DNA from: an uncultured Schwartzia sp.
Lineage (GTDB): Bacteria > Bacillota > Negativicutes > Selenomonadales > Selenomonadaceae
Direction of reading: 5' to 3'
NCBI GenBank assembly: GCA_905373705.1
Contig: CAJPUA010000062.1
Coordinates: 1 to 6,227, forward strand
DNA: 6,227 nt
Position numbers and translations under genes: made by a program. This document shows, in pieces, positions 1 to 6,227 of this stretch (position 1 is the stretch's first letter; each line of letters begins with the position of its first letter). The notes below the pieces were generated by a model. That model was given only the letters and a program-made list of their open reading frames with translations, did not search any database and was not told the DNA's origin.

Positions 1-551
1 GCGTGGAGGTCACCATTAAGAACATGGATAACCATGAAATTCATCTTCTCAACTCCGACGATTTCAACGCCTACTGCGGCGGCATGAATGCGGCGGTGCA
101 CAGCCTGCGGGGCAAAGCGCCGCGCTGCTACATCGGCGACACGGCGAACCGGGCGCGGGCGGAGACGAAGAGTTTGGACGAGGAATTTCGCCGCGTCTAT
201 CGGGGCGAGTCGATGAACCCGAAATATTTGGAGGGGATGAAAAAGCACGGCTACAAGGGCGCGTCCGATTTAGCGGGCATCGTCGCGCACGCCTACGCTT
301 GGGACTGCACCAGCGAGGTGATGGCCGACTGGATGTACGACGGCTTCGCGGAAAAATACGCGCTGGATAAAGAGATGCAGGCGTGGATGCGCGAGGTCAA
401 TCCGTGGGCCTTACAGCGCATTGCCGGGAAACTCTTGGAAGCGGAAAAGCGAAAGATGTGGTCGCCCGCCGCCGAGGTCAAGGAGGAATTGCAGCGCCTC
501 TATTTGGAATTGGAAGGGGATCTGGAAAGCCGTGGCGACGCTTCGGGATGA
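1..551 (+). CDS. cobN: CobN-type cobaltochelatase / tetrapyrrole chelatase large subunit, C-terminal fragment (5' end outside window)
   Basis: This is the C-terminal end of a large chelatase subunit of the CobN/BchH superfamily. CobN acts in the cytoplasm with AAA+ partner subunits and inserts cobalt into a corrin ring using ATP. The reading frame is open to the window edge, and the GTG at 3 is an internal Val codon, not a start. The full family protein is usually over 1,100 residues, so only about the last 15% is seen. Family landmarks appear in order: a DSDD-like segment with GGM (51-86), a GDT segment, NPKYLEGMKKHGYKGA (about 213-261), a WDCTSEVMADWMY segment, REVNPWAL (about 390-413), and a C-terminal LYLELEGDLE helix. 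One oddity is Cys at codon 75-77, where I recall canonical CobN having His before GGM. HmuS-like haem dechelatases and other CobN paralogues share this fold, so the family is secure but the exact substrate is not. Receptor A starts 66 bp downstream with no terminator between, which suggests one operon. Confidence 0.9.
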   Translation, partial: VEVTIKNMDNHEIHLLNSDDFNAYCGGMNAAVHSLRGKAPRCYIGDTANRARAETKSLDEEFRRVYRGESMNPKYLEGMKKHGYKGASDLAGIVAHAYAWDCTSEVMADWMYDGFAEKYALDKEMQAWMREVNPWALQRIAGKLLEAEKRKMWSPAAEVKEELQRLYLELEGDLESRGDASG

Positions 552-600
552 GGGGTTCGTCCGCTGCGTCGCGGCAGAAAGGATAGCATACAGTATTTTC

Positions 601-607
601 AGGGAGG
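601..607 (+). promoter_or_regulatory. Ribosome binding site of receptor A
   Basis: AGGGAGG lies 10 nt upstream of the ATG at 618. This supports that start over the in-frame ATG at 624, which would be 16 nt away. The 66-bp spacer from 552 to 617 holds no convincing sigma-70 promoter and no hairpin followed by a T-run, so read-through from the chelatase gene is likely. Confidence 0.75.
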
Positions 608-617
608 TCGTACTTTT

Positions 618-2588
618 ATGAAGATGAGGAAAATCGTTTGTGGGAAAAAGAAATTGGCGAAACAGGTTTTGATCGGTTTGTTTCTGGGAGGCGTCGGCGT
701 TCTGACGCCGCTGGCAAACGCCGCCGCAGCGGCGCCTATGGCGAGTGACACGATGGCGGAATACGCGCTGGATGATGTCATCGTCACCGCCAGCCGTACC
801 GAAAAGCGTGAGGTGGACACGCCGGCGGCGACGGAAATCGTGACGGCCGCCGATATGGAGCGCTTAGGGGCGGCGAACAGCTACGAGGCCATGGAGCGCC
901 TGCCGGGTTTTAACAGCCTTTCTTGGGGCGATAGCGGTATGGAGTACGCCATGAGCGCATCACGAACCATTGTCCGCGGTCTGGACAAAGGGACGCTGGC
1001 TATGGTCAACGGTGCGTCAGTGAATCTTCTCAATTACAATAGCACGAATAACATTCTTCCCGAGGCCATTCAGCGGATTGAGGTGGTTAAAGGGGCCAGC
1101 TCCGCTCTCTACGGTGCGGCTGCCATCGGTGGTGCGGTGAATGTCATTACCAAGCGGGGCAGTGACTTCACAACGACAAAGTTAGCGGCTTCCTACGGAA
1201 ATTACAATAAGGATTATACGATTTCTACTGGTAACGGGCAGTTTGGTTTCATTTTTAAACGTTATTTTATCGGTGAAATCGACCGTTCATCTCTGTACGG
1301 GCTGACAAATGCGACTGGTGTGCCGAAACCGAATCGTATGTGGGGTCTGTACAACAGTGGGCGCAATGCCTTTTATGTTACGGCTGATTTTGGGAAGAAT
1401 TTTAACCTTAATTGGTCGTATAATGACATGAACTTGAACCGGGCACAATATAACGCCAATGGGACGCACCATATCGACTACCATATTCGGGACACCCGAA
1501 ACAATATCAACTTGGAGTATAAGGACGCTGGTCTCGGTCTGCGCTCTACCTTAGCCTATAACAAGCGGCGCTCCTATTCCGACAAATATACCTACGGGAG
1601 TAAAAAATATGAGATCAGTGAACGCTATACGATGGACGGCCTTACTTGGGACACCCAGAAGGAATGGAAGCCGCGTGACGGAAAGGACGATTTCATTTTA
1701 GGAGTAACATTCTCTCGAGAAAGTGCCTATGGGCTTCTTACTTCGGATAAGACGCTTTGGATTAACACGCATCGCACCAGCGAGAGTTTGTACGCTTCTT
1801 ACGCATGGATGGCTGCACCCCGCTTTACGATGACGTTGGGACTGCGCGGCGAGCACATCAGTGATTATTCTAAGACGCAAAACATTTTTCTGCCTCAATT
1901 CCAGACGAACTACAAATTTAACGATCATTCATCTTGGTATATCAACATCGGCAAAGCCTACGAAGTCGCACCTATCAGTCAGTTCTTCAGCAAAAAGGAC
2001 GGTGATGTGAGTCAGGTGAAAGCGCAGCAGGGATGGACTTACGAGACCGGCTATAAATATGTAGGCCGCCGCGATTCTTTCAAGGCGGCGCTCTACCACA
2101 TGCGCATCAAGGATGCGTTCCAATGGAAAAAGACAGCGGCGAATACAGACTATCTTTCCAACGTGGATGATTTCCGTAATACCGGCATCGAAATGGAATA
2201 CGACCATCAAGTGGATGATCACTGGGCGCTCAATTTGGGACTGAGCTTCTCCAATCCTCAGACACGGGGCGCCAGCGGACTATGGGTGCAGGCAAACAGC
2301 CGCTTTCAGGGCATTGCCGGGATAAGTTACACGAGAGGGAAATTCATGGGCAATATTAATTGGCTCTACTTGGCCGATCGAGAAGATGATGCGTATAGAC
2401 TCCACGGCGTCTTAGGGAATATTCCCAACTACAGTCAACTGAATGCCAACTTTGTTTATCGTCCAGATCAGAATCAGACTCTTCGGATGAAGATCAACAA
2501 CATTCTTGATCGGGAAGATTCAGTCAACAAATGGAATAACATCCTCCTGCCCGTCAACTATCTCCTGAGTTATGAGTATTCTTTCTAA
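618..2588 (+). CDS. TonB-dependent outer-membrane receptor A (BtuB/FepA-like)
   Basis: A 656-residue ligand-gated outer-membrane porin, energised by TonB, for uptake of a large or scarce metal-containing ligand. Residues 1-35 form a signal peptide: a basic N-terminus, a hydrophobic core from about 17 to 33, and an ANA cleavage motif. A TonB-box-like DDVIVTA follows at 53-59, similar in place and character to the BtuB TonB box. The plug domain spans about 60-180, with the typical IVRGLDKGTL (118-127), VNG (130-132), IERIEVVKG-type segment (151-159), SALYG (162-166), GGAVNVITK (171-179). The rest is beta-barrel and ends in SYEYSF, with the terminal aromatic residue used for outer-membrane assembly. 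The family length is normal for a small BtuB-like receptor. The FRAP-like position reads YEVAP (448-452), and the PNLKPE motif common in haem receptors is not recognisable. No Cys occurs in the mature protein. It overlaps the following lipoprotein gene. The ligand is unknown; corrinoid, haem or a siderophore are all possible. Confidence 0.95.
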   Translation: MKMRKIVCGKKKLAKQVLIGLFLGGVGVLTPLANAAAAAPMASDTMAEYALDDVIVTASRTEKREVDTPAATEIVTAADMERLGAANSYEAMERLPGFNSLSWGDSGMEYAMSASRTIVRGLDKGTLAMVNGASVNLLNYNSTNNILPEAIQRIEVVKGASSALYGAAAIGGAVNVITKRGSDFTTTKLAASYGNYNKDYTISTGNGQFGFIFKRYFIGEIDRSSLYGLTNATGVPKPNRMWGLYNSGRNAFYVTADFGKNFNLNWSYNDMNLNRAQYNANGTHHIDYHIRDTRNNINLEYKDAGLGLRSTLAYNKRRSYSDKYTYGSKKYEISERYTMDGLTWDTQKEWKPRDGKDDFILGVTFSRESAYGLLTSDKTLWINTHRTSESLYASYAWMAAPRFTMTLGLRGEHISDYSKTQNIFLPQFQTNYKFNDHSSWYINIGKAYEVAPISQFFSKKDGDVSQVKAQQGWTYETGYKYVGRRDSFKAALYHMRIKDAFQWKKTAANTDYLSNVDDFRNTGIEMEYDHQVDDHWALNLGLSFSNPQTRGASGLWVQANSRFQGIAGISYTRGKFMGNINWLYLADREDDAYRLHGVLGNIPNYSQLNANFVYRPDQNQTLRMKINNILDREDSVNKWNNILLPVNYLLSYEYSF

Positions 2589-3525
2589 AAGAACAGCGGC
2601 TATCCTTCTCCTGTCGATCCTGCTGCTTCTTTCCGGGTGTGCGGTGAAAAAGAACGGGCTCAGCGAGGTGGAAAACGAGAACTATTTTGGCCTGCGGGAC
2701 GCAGAGGGGCAGGCGCTGATTCTCTCCGTGCCGCCGCAGCGGATCGTGTCGCTTTCCATGCGCGGCGATGATGTTCTCTTCGCGCTCTTGGGGACGGAAA
2801 GAATTGCCGCATTTAGCAAGTTCGCGAGTAATCCTCTCATCAGCAATATTCCTCCCGAAGCGGCGGCAAAAGTACCGGAGCGGGCACAGGCGACGCTGGA
2901 ATATCTGATGAAGCTGAAGCCTGACCTCATCGTCATTCCCGAATCTCAGTCGCCGGATCTCGTGCGCGCCTTGCGGGAAATGGGTATGCCGGTATTTGTC
3001 AGCCGAACCATTCATCAGGTAGAGGAATCGAAGCAGCTGATTCGGGATTTGGCGATCATCGTGGGCGAGGTGGAAAAAGGCGAGGCCTTAGTGGCGGAGA
3101 TGGAGCGGCGGCTTGCGCGCATCGCGGAGAAGACGGCGCATATTCCGCAAAACGAGCGGTTGACCGTCTATCGTCTGACCATGAGCGGCGGAACCGGCGG
3201 CAAAGGCACCGCCTACGACGATTGCTGCCGTCTGGCGGGGGTGGTCAACGGCGCGGCACAGGTGAATATTCAGGGCAATCAGCTCCTCCCCAAAGAGCAG
3301 ATCATCAAGATCAATCCCGACGTGATCTTTCTGCCGGATTGGGATTGGCGGGGCGGTGACGTACAGGCGTACATCGAGGAGTGCCTGAGCGATCCGGCGC
3401 TCCAAACCGTCAAAGCCATTCAAAACAGACGCCTCCGCCCCATTCCCGACAAACACATGCTCTCGTCGTCCCAACATATCGTGGAATGTGTGGAAGATAT
3501 TTACCGCGCCTGCTACGAGGAGTGA
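2572..3525 (+). CDS. Periplasmic substrate-binding lipoprotein A of a metal/haem/cobalamin-type ABC importer
   Basis: A 317-residue ABC transporter substrate-binding protein of the BtuF/FhuD/HmuT (Peripla_BP_2) type, anchored by lipid in the periplasm. It would hand ligand from receptor A to a FecCD-like permease. Residues 1-23 are a lipoprotein signal with lipobox LSGC, Cys23 being the lipidated residue. The N-terminal lobe contains PPQRIVSLSMRGDDVLFALLG (about 54-74). A KPDLIVIPES strand (116-125) precedes the long connecting helix. The C-terminal lobe has a GTAYDDCCRLAGVVN segment with a Cys218-Cys219 pair, DVIFLPDW, and DPALQTVKAIQNRR near the end, all usual for the family. The start is fixed by an in-frame TGA at 2566-2568, just two codons upstream. 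The gene overlaps receptor A by 17 nt with no clear Shine-Dalgarno site, so translation is probably coupled. It ends with tandem stops TGA TAG. The ligand cannot be assigned from sequence alone. Confidence 0.93.
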   Translation: MSILSKRTAAILLLSILLLLSGCAVKKNGLSEVENENYFGLRDAEGQALILSVPPQRIVSLSMRGDDVLFALLGTERIAAFSKFASNPLISNIPPEAAAKVPERAQATLEYLMKLKPDLIVIPESQSPDLVRALREMGMPVFVSRTIHQVEESKQLIRDLAIIVGEVEKGEALVAEMERRLARIAEKTAHIPQNERLTVYRLTMSGGTGGKGTAYDDCCRLAGVVNGAAQVNIQGNQLLPKEQIIKINPDVIFLPDWDWRGGDVQAYIEECLSDPALQTVKAIQNRRLRPIPDKHMLSSSQHIVECVEDIYRACYEE

Positions 3526-3530
3526 TAGGA
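3520..3530 (+). repeat. 11-bp direct repeat, left copy
   Basis: GAGTGATAGGA spans the last codon and stop of lipoprotein A. An identical copy lies exactly 100 bp downstream at 3620-3630, just before the start of receptor B. The bases in front (GAG at 3517-3519 here, GGA at 3617-3619 there) are similar but not identical. Confidence 0.7.
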
Positions 3531-3616
3531 CAAGGCAGTATAGAGGCATGGGTCTGTGCCTGTCAGAATGTCATGAAAAGGGCAATGAGCGATACGAAAA
3601 GCTGAAAATTTATGCT

Positions 3617-3622
3617 GGAGAG
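3617..3622 (+). promoter_or_regulatory. Ribosome binding site of receptor B
   Basis: GGAGAG lies 9 nt upstream of the ATG at 3632. An AGGA at 3627-3630 is too close to the start to serve. The site overlaps the right copy of the 11-bp repeat. Confidence 0.65.
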
Positions 3623-3630
3623 TGATAGGA
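3620..3630 (+). repeat. 11-bp direct repeat, right copy
   Basis: Identical to 3520-3530. Removing one copy plus the 89 bp between them would give a compact junction in which GAGGAG (3517-3522) sits 9 nt from the receptor B start codon. Confidence 0.7.
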
Positions 3631-3631
3631 A

Positions 3632-5608
3632 ATGAACAAACAGCAGAAAAGAAAGATTTTGGCAGCATTAACACTGTCTGCTTGTGCTTGGTATCCATTT
3701 TTGGCGCAGGCAGCGGAGAAGGCGAACGAGGACTTAAAGGAATATTCGCTGGATGAGATCGTTGTCACCGCGACGCGCACGGAAAAAAGTGTACTGGAAG
3801 CGCCGGCCAATGTGCAGATCATCAGCGGGGAACAAATTCAGGAGAAGGGATATTTGAGCGCTTTTGAAGCCGTTCGCAATCTGACCCAGGCCGACAGTTT
3901 ATCGTATCAAGACGACGGCGGCGATTACGGCACAATGTTTTCGGCCATTCGCCTGCGCGGTCTTGATACCGGGACACTGGTTTTAGTCAACGGTAATCCC
4001 TGTAATTTTGCGAATGTCGCCACGCTGGCAAATATTCCTCCGGAAGAGATTGAGCGCATTGAAGTGGTCAAGGGATCAAATTCTGTTCTTTACGGCCCTC
4101 AGGCCATGGGCGGCGTCATCAACATCATCACCAAGAAGCCATCGGGCAAAGCCGAGGGAGTTCATGGCAATGTCAGTGTCAGCGCAGGAAACCAAAAGCG
4201 GGAGTGGGGGACGGATATTCGCATGGGATATGTGAATTTTGGCGTTCATCGTAATCTGAATAAAGATCATAACAGAATTGAAGGTCCCGGATCGACGGGA
4301 AATGGCATTGCCGAATTGAATATCATCGATAAGCAGGGTACGCGGTATTATTTAGATGCCTATTTGGGCAAGGATTTATCCTTTAATTACAGTCGTTCGG
4401 AGCGAAGTTATAGCTATCAAAAGGGGAAATATAAGAAATATGTGTTTCAGCCGGAAGGTAAGGTGCATTGTGAAAGCGCCTATGATAATTTTGGCCTTAT
4501 CTATGACAGTCGGGATACCGGCTGGCGGGGCGCTCTTGGTTACCACCGCTTGGATGCCCGAAGCTGGTATCCACCCAAGGACCATAGGGATCTGATCCTC
4601 AAAGGCTACGATGTGGATCTCGATGTGCAAAAGAGGTTGTCCTTATTGGCAGGGCGGGACTCTTTGGTCTTAGGGTTCACTTACACGCGGGAAAATATGG
4701 TTCGGGATCAGCAGAGTTTAGATTATCAGGAAAGTACCCGCAATAGCTTCGCCCTTTATCAGTCCTATGATCATAAATTTAACGATCGCTTTAATATGAT
4801 TTTCGGCGTGCGGGAATATTGGGTAGGAAAGTGCAAAGGCTTCGAGTCGGATTTTCAAATACTGCCCCAGATTCAAGCGCTGTATAAAGTCAACAAAAAT
4901 TCCTCTTACTATGTGAATATCGGTAAATCCTTTGAGATGCCAAAGGTTAATCAGCTTTTTAAGGCGAAGTTGACTTTTGAATATGAGGCGGATCCCAATC
5001 TGAAACCCCAGTCGTCGTGGTCCTATGAGTTTGGGTATAAATTTGAGGACGAGAAACGTACGTTTAATGCGGATGTCTTCTATATGAACGTCAAGGACAA
5101 ATGGGGTTCCATCCCTACCGAGCGGAGAGTGGGAGGACATACATACCGGGGCAGTTACTATACGAATTTGGCTGAATGGCGAAGTGTGGGATTGGAGGTC
5201 AACGCGCAGCAGAGGTTGGACAAAAACTGGACGGGAAGTATCGGCTTTACTTGGCAGAATCCCGAATCAAAAGAACGGAGCGGGGCATGGAAGCAGGATT
5301 CGGCGAAATGCATCTTCAATTTAGGGTTGACGTTCCAAGAGGCGAAGTTTATTGCTGATGCCCGGCTTTTTGCGAACATTGGGCGAGAATGGGCATACTA
5401 TAATTATCCCCGTACATCGTCCAAAAGCCCCGATCATCATTTAGCGGACAGTTTCGATTTAGGATTGACGCTCACTTACCGCCCTACGGCGGAGGATACG
5501 TTGCGGCTGTCTCTGCGGAATCTTTTAGATCGGGAGGATGCCTTGAATAATATGGAATATCGTGTTTTGCCCCGGAGTTTCATGTTCACTTATGATCGTA
5601 GTTTTTAA
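3632..5608 (+). CDS. TonB-dependent outer-membrane receptor B (BtuB/FepA-like), paralogue of receptor A
   Basis: A 658-residue TonB-dependent receptor for active uptake across the outer membrane. The signal peptide covers about residues 1-27, with an AQA cleavage motif. A TonB-box-like DEIVVTA follows at 41-47. The plug runs to about 170 with IRLRGLDTGTL (106-116), VNG (119-121), IERIEVVKG (140-148), SVLYG (151-155) and GGVINIITKK (160-169). The barrel ends in TYDRSF with the terminal Phe. It matches receptor A along its length, for example NIGKxxE near 429-435, WSYEFGYKF against WTYETGYKY, and NLLDRED against NILDRED close to the C-terminus, so the two genes are paralogues. Unlike receptor A, it keeps a DPNLKP segment at 454-459 and a FEMP at 434-437 in the place of the haem-receptor FRAP box, but has no His between them. 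The mature protein has four Cys (124, 280, 401, 560). The lipoprotein B gene starts 18 bp downstream. The ligand is unknown and may differ from that of receptor A. Confidence 0.95.
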   Translation: MNKQQKRKILAALTLSACAWYPFLAQAAEKANEDLKEYSLDEIVVTATRTEKSVLEAPANVQIISGEQIQEKGYLSAFEAVRNLTQADSLSYQDDGGDYGTMFSAIRLRGLDTGTLVLVNGNPCNFANVATLANIPPEEIERIEVVKGSNSVLYGPQAMGGVINIITKKPSGKAEGVHGNVSVSAGNQKREWGTDIRMGYVNFGVHRNLNKDHNRIEGPGSTGNGIAELNIIDKQGTRYYLDAYLGKDLSFNYSRSERSYSYQKGKYKKYVFQPEGKVHCESAYDNFGLIYDSRDTGWRGALGYHRLDARSWYPPKDHRDLILKGYDVDLDVQKRLSLLAGRDSLVLGFTYTRENMVRDQQSLDYQESTRNSFALYQSYDHKFNDRFNMIFGVREYWVGKCKGFESDFQILPQIQALYKVNKNSSYYVNIGKSFEMPKVNQLFKAKLTFEYEADPNLKPQSSWSYEFGYKFEDEKRTFNADVFYMNVKDKWGSIPTERRVGGHTYRGSYYTNLAEWRSVGLEVNAQQRLDKNWTGSIGFTWQNPESKERSGAWKQDSAKCIFNLGLTFQEAKFIADARLFANIGREWAYYNYPRTSSKSPDHHLADSFDLGLTLTYRPTAEDTLRLSLRNLLDREDALNNMEYRVLPRSFMFTYDRSF

Positions 5609-5612
5609 GAAC

Positions 5613-5618
5613 GAGGAG
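5613..5618 (+). promoter_or_regulatory. Ribosome binding site of lipoprotein B
   Basis: GAGGAG lies 8 nt upstream of the ATG at 5627, inside the 18-bp gap after receptor B. This supports the chosen start and co-transcription with receptor B. Confidence 0.75.
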
Positions 5619-5626
5619 CGAAGAAT

Positions 5627-6227
5627 ATGGTGGGGTTGAGGGTGCGAAGCGCTTGGGCGGCACTGCTTCTGGTTTGGCTGGTTTTGCTGACAGGGTGCGG
5701 CGGCGCGCTGAAAGAGCAGGCGGGGGAAGGCTATACGGTGGTGGATGACCGGGGAAATGAGGTATACCTCCCCCGTCCGCCTCGGCGGATCTTGGCGGCG
5801 AATCCTGGATATGATACAATTCTTTTGGGGCTGGTGCCGCCGGAGTATTTAGCGGCGGTGAATATCCGGGATACCGATCCCGAGGTATCTTTCATCGCCG
5901 ATGAAGTGAAGAATATCACGCCCCAGGTGCGGGAAATTTTGAACGTGCCGCTGGAAGTGATCATTCAAACGAAGCCGGATCTCATCATTGTACCCGGCTG
6001 GGTAAGCGCAGATCATGTGGAGAGTTATCGACAGCTTGGCTATCCGGTACTGGTCTGCGGCAAGATCAAATCCATGGAGACGTTGAAGGAAAATATCCGC
6101 CTCATCGCCAAAGCGCTGCGGCGAGAGACAGAGGGCGAGCGGATCATTGCCGAGATGGATCGGCAGTTAGCGGAAACTGACGCGGTCTTGGCGACGCTTT
6201 CCGGGCCGAAGCCGGTGGGGATGTTAG
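5627..6227 (+). CDS. Periplasmic substrate-binding lipoprotein B of a metal/haem/cobalamin-type ABC importer, 3' end outside window
   Basis: The frame stays open to the window edge, giving 200 codons plus one base of a protein expected to be about 310-350 residues. It belongs to the same BtuF/FhuD/HmuT-like family as lipoprotein A and would act as the periplasmic receiver for receptor B. Residues 1-24 form a lipoprotein signal with a Leu-rich core and lipobox LTGC, Cys24 being lipidated. The lobe 1 start reads YTVVDDRGNEVYLPRPPRRIL, with the usual strand-turn-PxRI pattern. KPDLIIVPGW begins at residue 116, the same position as KPDLIVIPES in lipoprotein A. YRQLGYPVLV and the following long helix match the family's interlobe region. 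Overall identity to lipoprotein A looks low outside these motifs, so the pair is older or more diverged than a recent copy. The C-terminal lobe is missing. Permease and ATPase genes may follow, but this is inference. The start is set by the GAGGAG site 8 nt upstream. Confidence 0.9.
   Translation, partial: MVGLRVRSAWAALLLVWLVLLTGCGGALKEQAGEGYTVVDDRGNEVYLPRPPRRILAANPGYDTILLGLVPPEYLAAVNIRDTDPEVSFIADEVKNITPQVREILNVPLEVIIQTKPDLIIVPGWVSADHVESYRQLGYPVLVCGKIKSMETLKENIRLIAKALRRETEGERIIAEMDRQLAETDAVLATLSGPKPVGML

Larger units (their letters stand above)
3526..3631. other. 106-bp spacer between the two receptor-lipoprotein modules
   Basis: The largest gap in the window. It holds the right copy of the 11-bp repeat and the ribosome binding site of receptor B. 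A 5-bp stem (AGGCA 3544-3548 with TGCCT 3557-3561, 8-nt loop) has no T-run, so I do not call it a terminator. No good -35/-10 pair was seen. A 10-codon reading frame at 3573-3605 has no ribosome binding site and is not called. Confidence 0.6.

Noticed and set aside
3..5. GTG near the window start as the start of a small 182-residue protein
   Set aside because: The family match runs to the first residues and the frame is open to the edge, so this is an internal Val of a truncated large protein.
552..617. Possible promoter or terminator between the chelatase and receptor A
   Set aside because: No -35/-10 pair with normal spacing. Small GC stems around 561-577 give only about 4 bp and lack a T-run.
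2554..3015. Minus-strand open frame opposite lipoprotein A, 153 codons (a similar one at 3088-3549)
   Set aside because: Shadow frames of a GC-rich gene; the opposite strand encodes a clear lipoprotein family member.
3544..3561. Hairpin AGGCA/TGCCT as terminator of the first module
   Set aside because: Only 5 bp with an 8-nt loop and no following T-run.
3573..3605. 10-codon reading frame as a leader peptide
   Set aside because: No ribosome binding site, no amino-acid bias suggesting attenuation, and no paired RNA structure.
3600..3631. TATGCT at 3611-3616 as a -10 box for receptor B
   Set aside because: No matching -35 hexamer, and it would start transcription at or within the ribosome binding site.
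4718..5140. Minus-strand open frame of 140 codons opposite receptor B
   Set aside because: It lies wholly inside the receptor barrel and its translation shows no recognisable family.

Overview
The window is one continuous plus-strand gene cluster for outer-membrane and periplasmic uptake of a metal-bearing ligand. It begins inside the last part of a CobN-type chelatase gene and ends inside a substrate-binding lipoprotein gene. TonB-dependent receptors with C-terminal Phe residues and lipobox lipoproteins show that the cell has an outer membrane. Strong purine-rich Shine-Dalgarno sites, the style of the receptor N-termini (an ExxLDxxxVTAxRTEK type segment right after the signal peptide) and a GC content of mostly 45-65% would fit a diderm Firmicute of the Negativicutes (Selenomonas-like). 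That taxonomic call is an inference; no marker gene is present.

Layout: (1) 1-551, C-terminal ~182 residues of a CobN/HmuS/BchH-superfamily chelatase large subunit; (2) 618-2588, TonB-dependent receptor A, 656 aa; (3) 2572-3525, substrate-binding lipoprotein A, 317 aa, overlapping receptor A by 17 nt; (4) 3526-3631, a 106-bp spacer containing an 11-bp direct repeat at exactly 100-bp offset; (5) 3632-5608, TonB-dependent receptor B, 658 aa, a paralogue of receptor A; (6) 5627-6227, substrate-binding lipoprotein B, running off the window with 200 codons visible. There is no gene-free stretch over 300 bp, and no terminator, RNA gene, insertion sequence or CRISPR array was seen.

How the genes may work together: each receptor would carry ligand across the outer membrane with TonB energy. 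The lipoprotein encoded just after it would then pass ligand to an inner-membrane ABC permease, whose genes are not in the window and may lie downstream. The module is present twice in tandem (receptor-lipoprotein, receptor-lipoprotein), which suggests duplication followed by specialisation for two related ligands. The chelatase next door points to a tetrapyrrole (corrinoid or haem) or to cobalt handling. The chelatase could insert metal during corrin synthesis, or, as proposed for CobN-like HmuS proteins in haem-uptake loci of Bacteroidota, remove it from an imported tetrapyrrole. The sequence here cannot decide between these.
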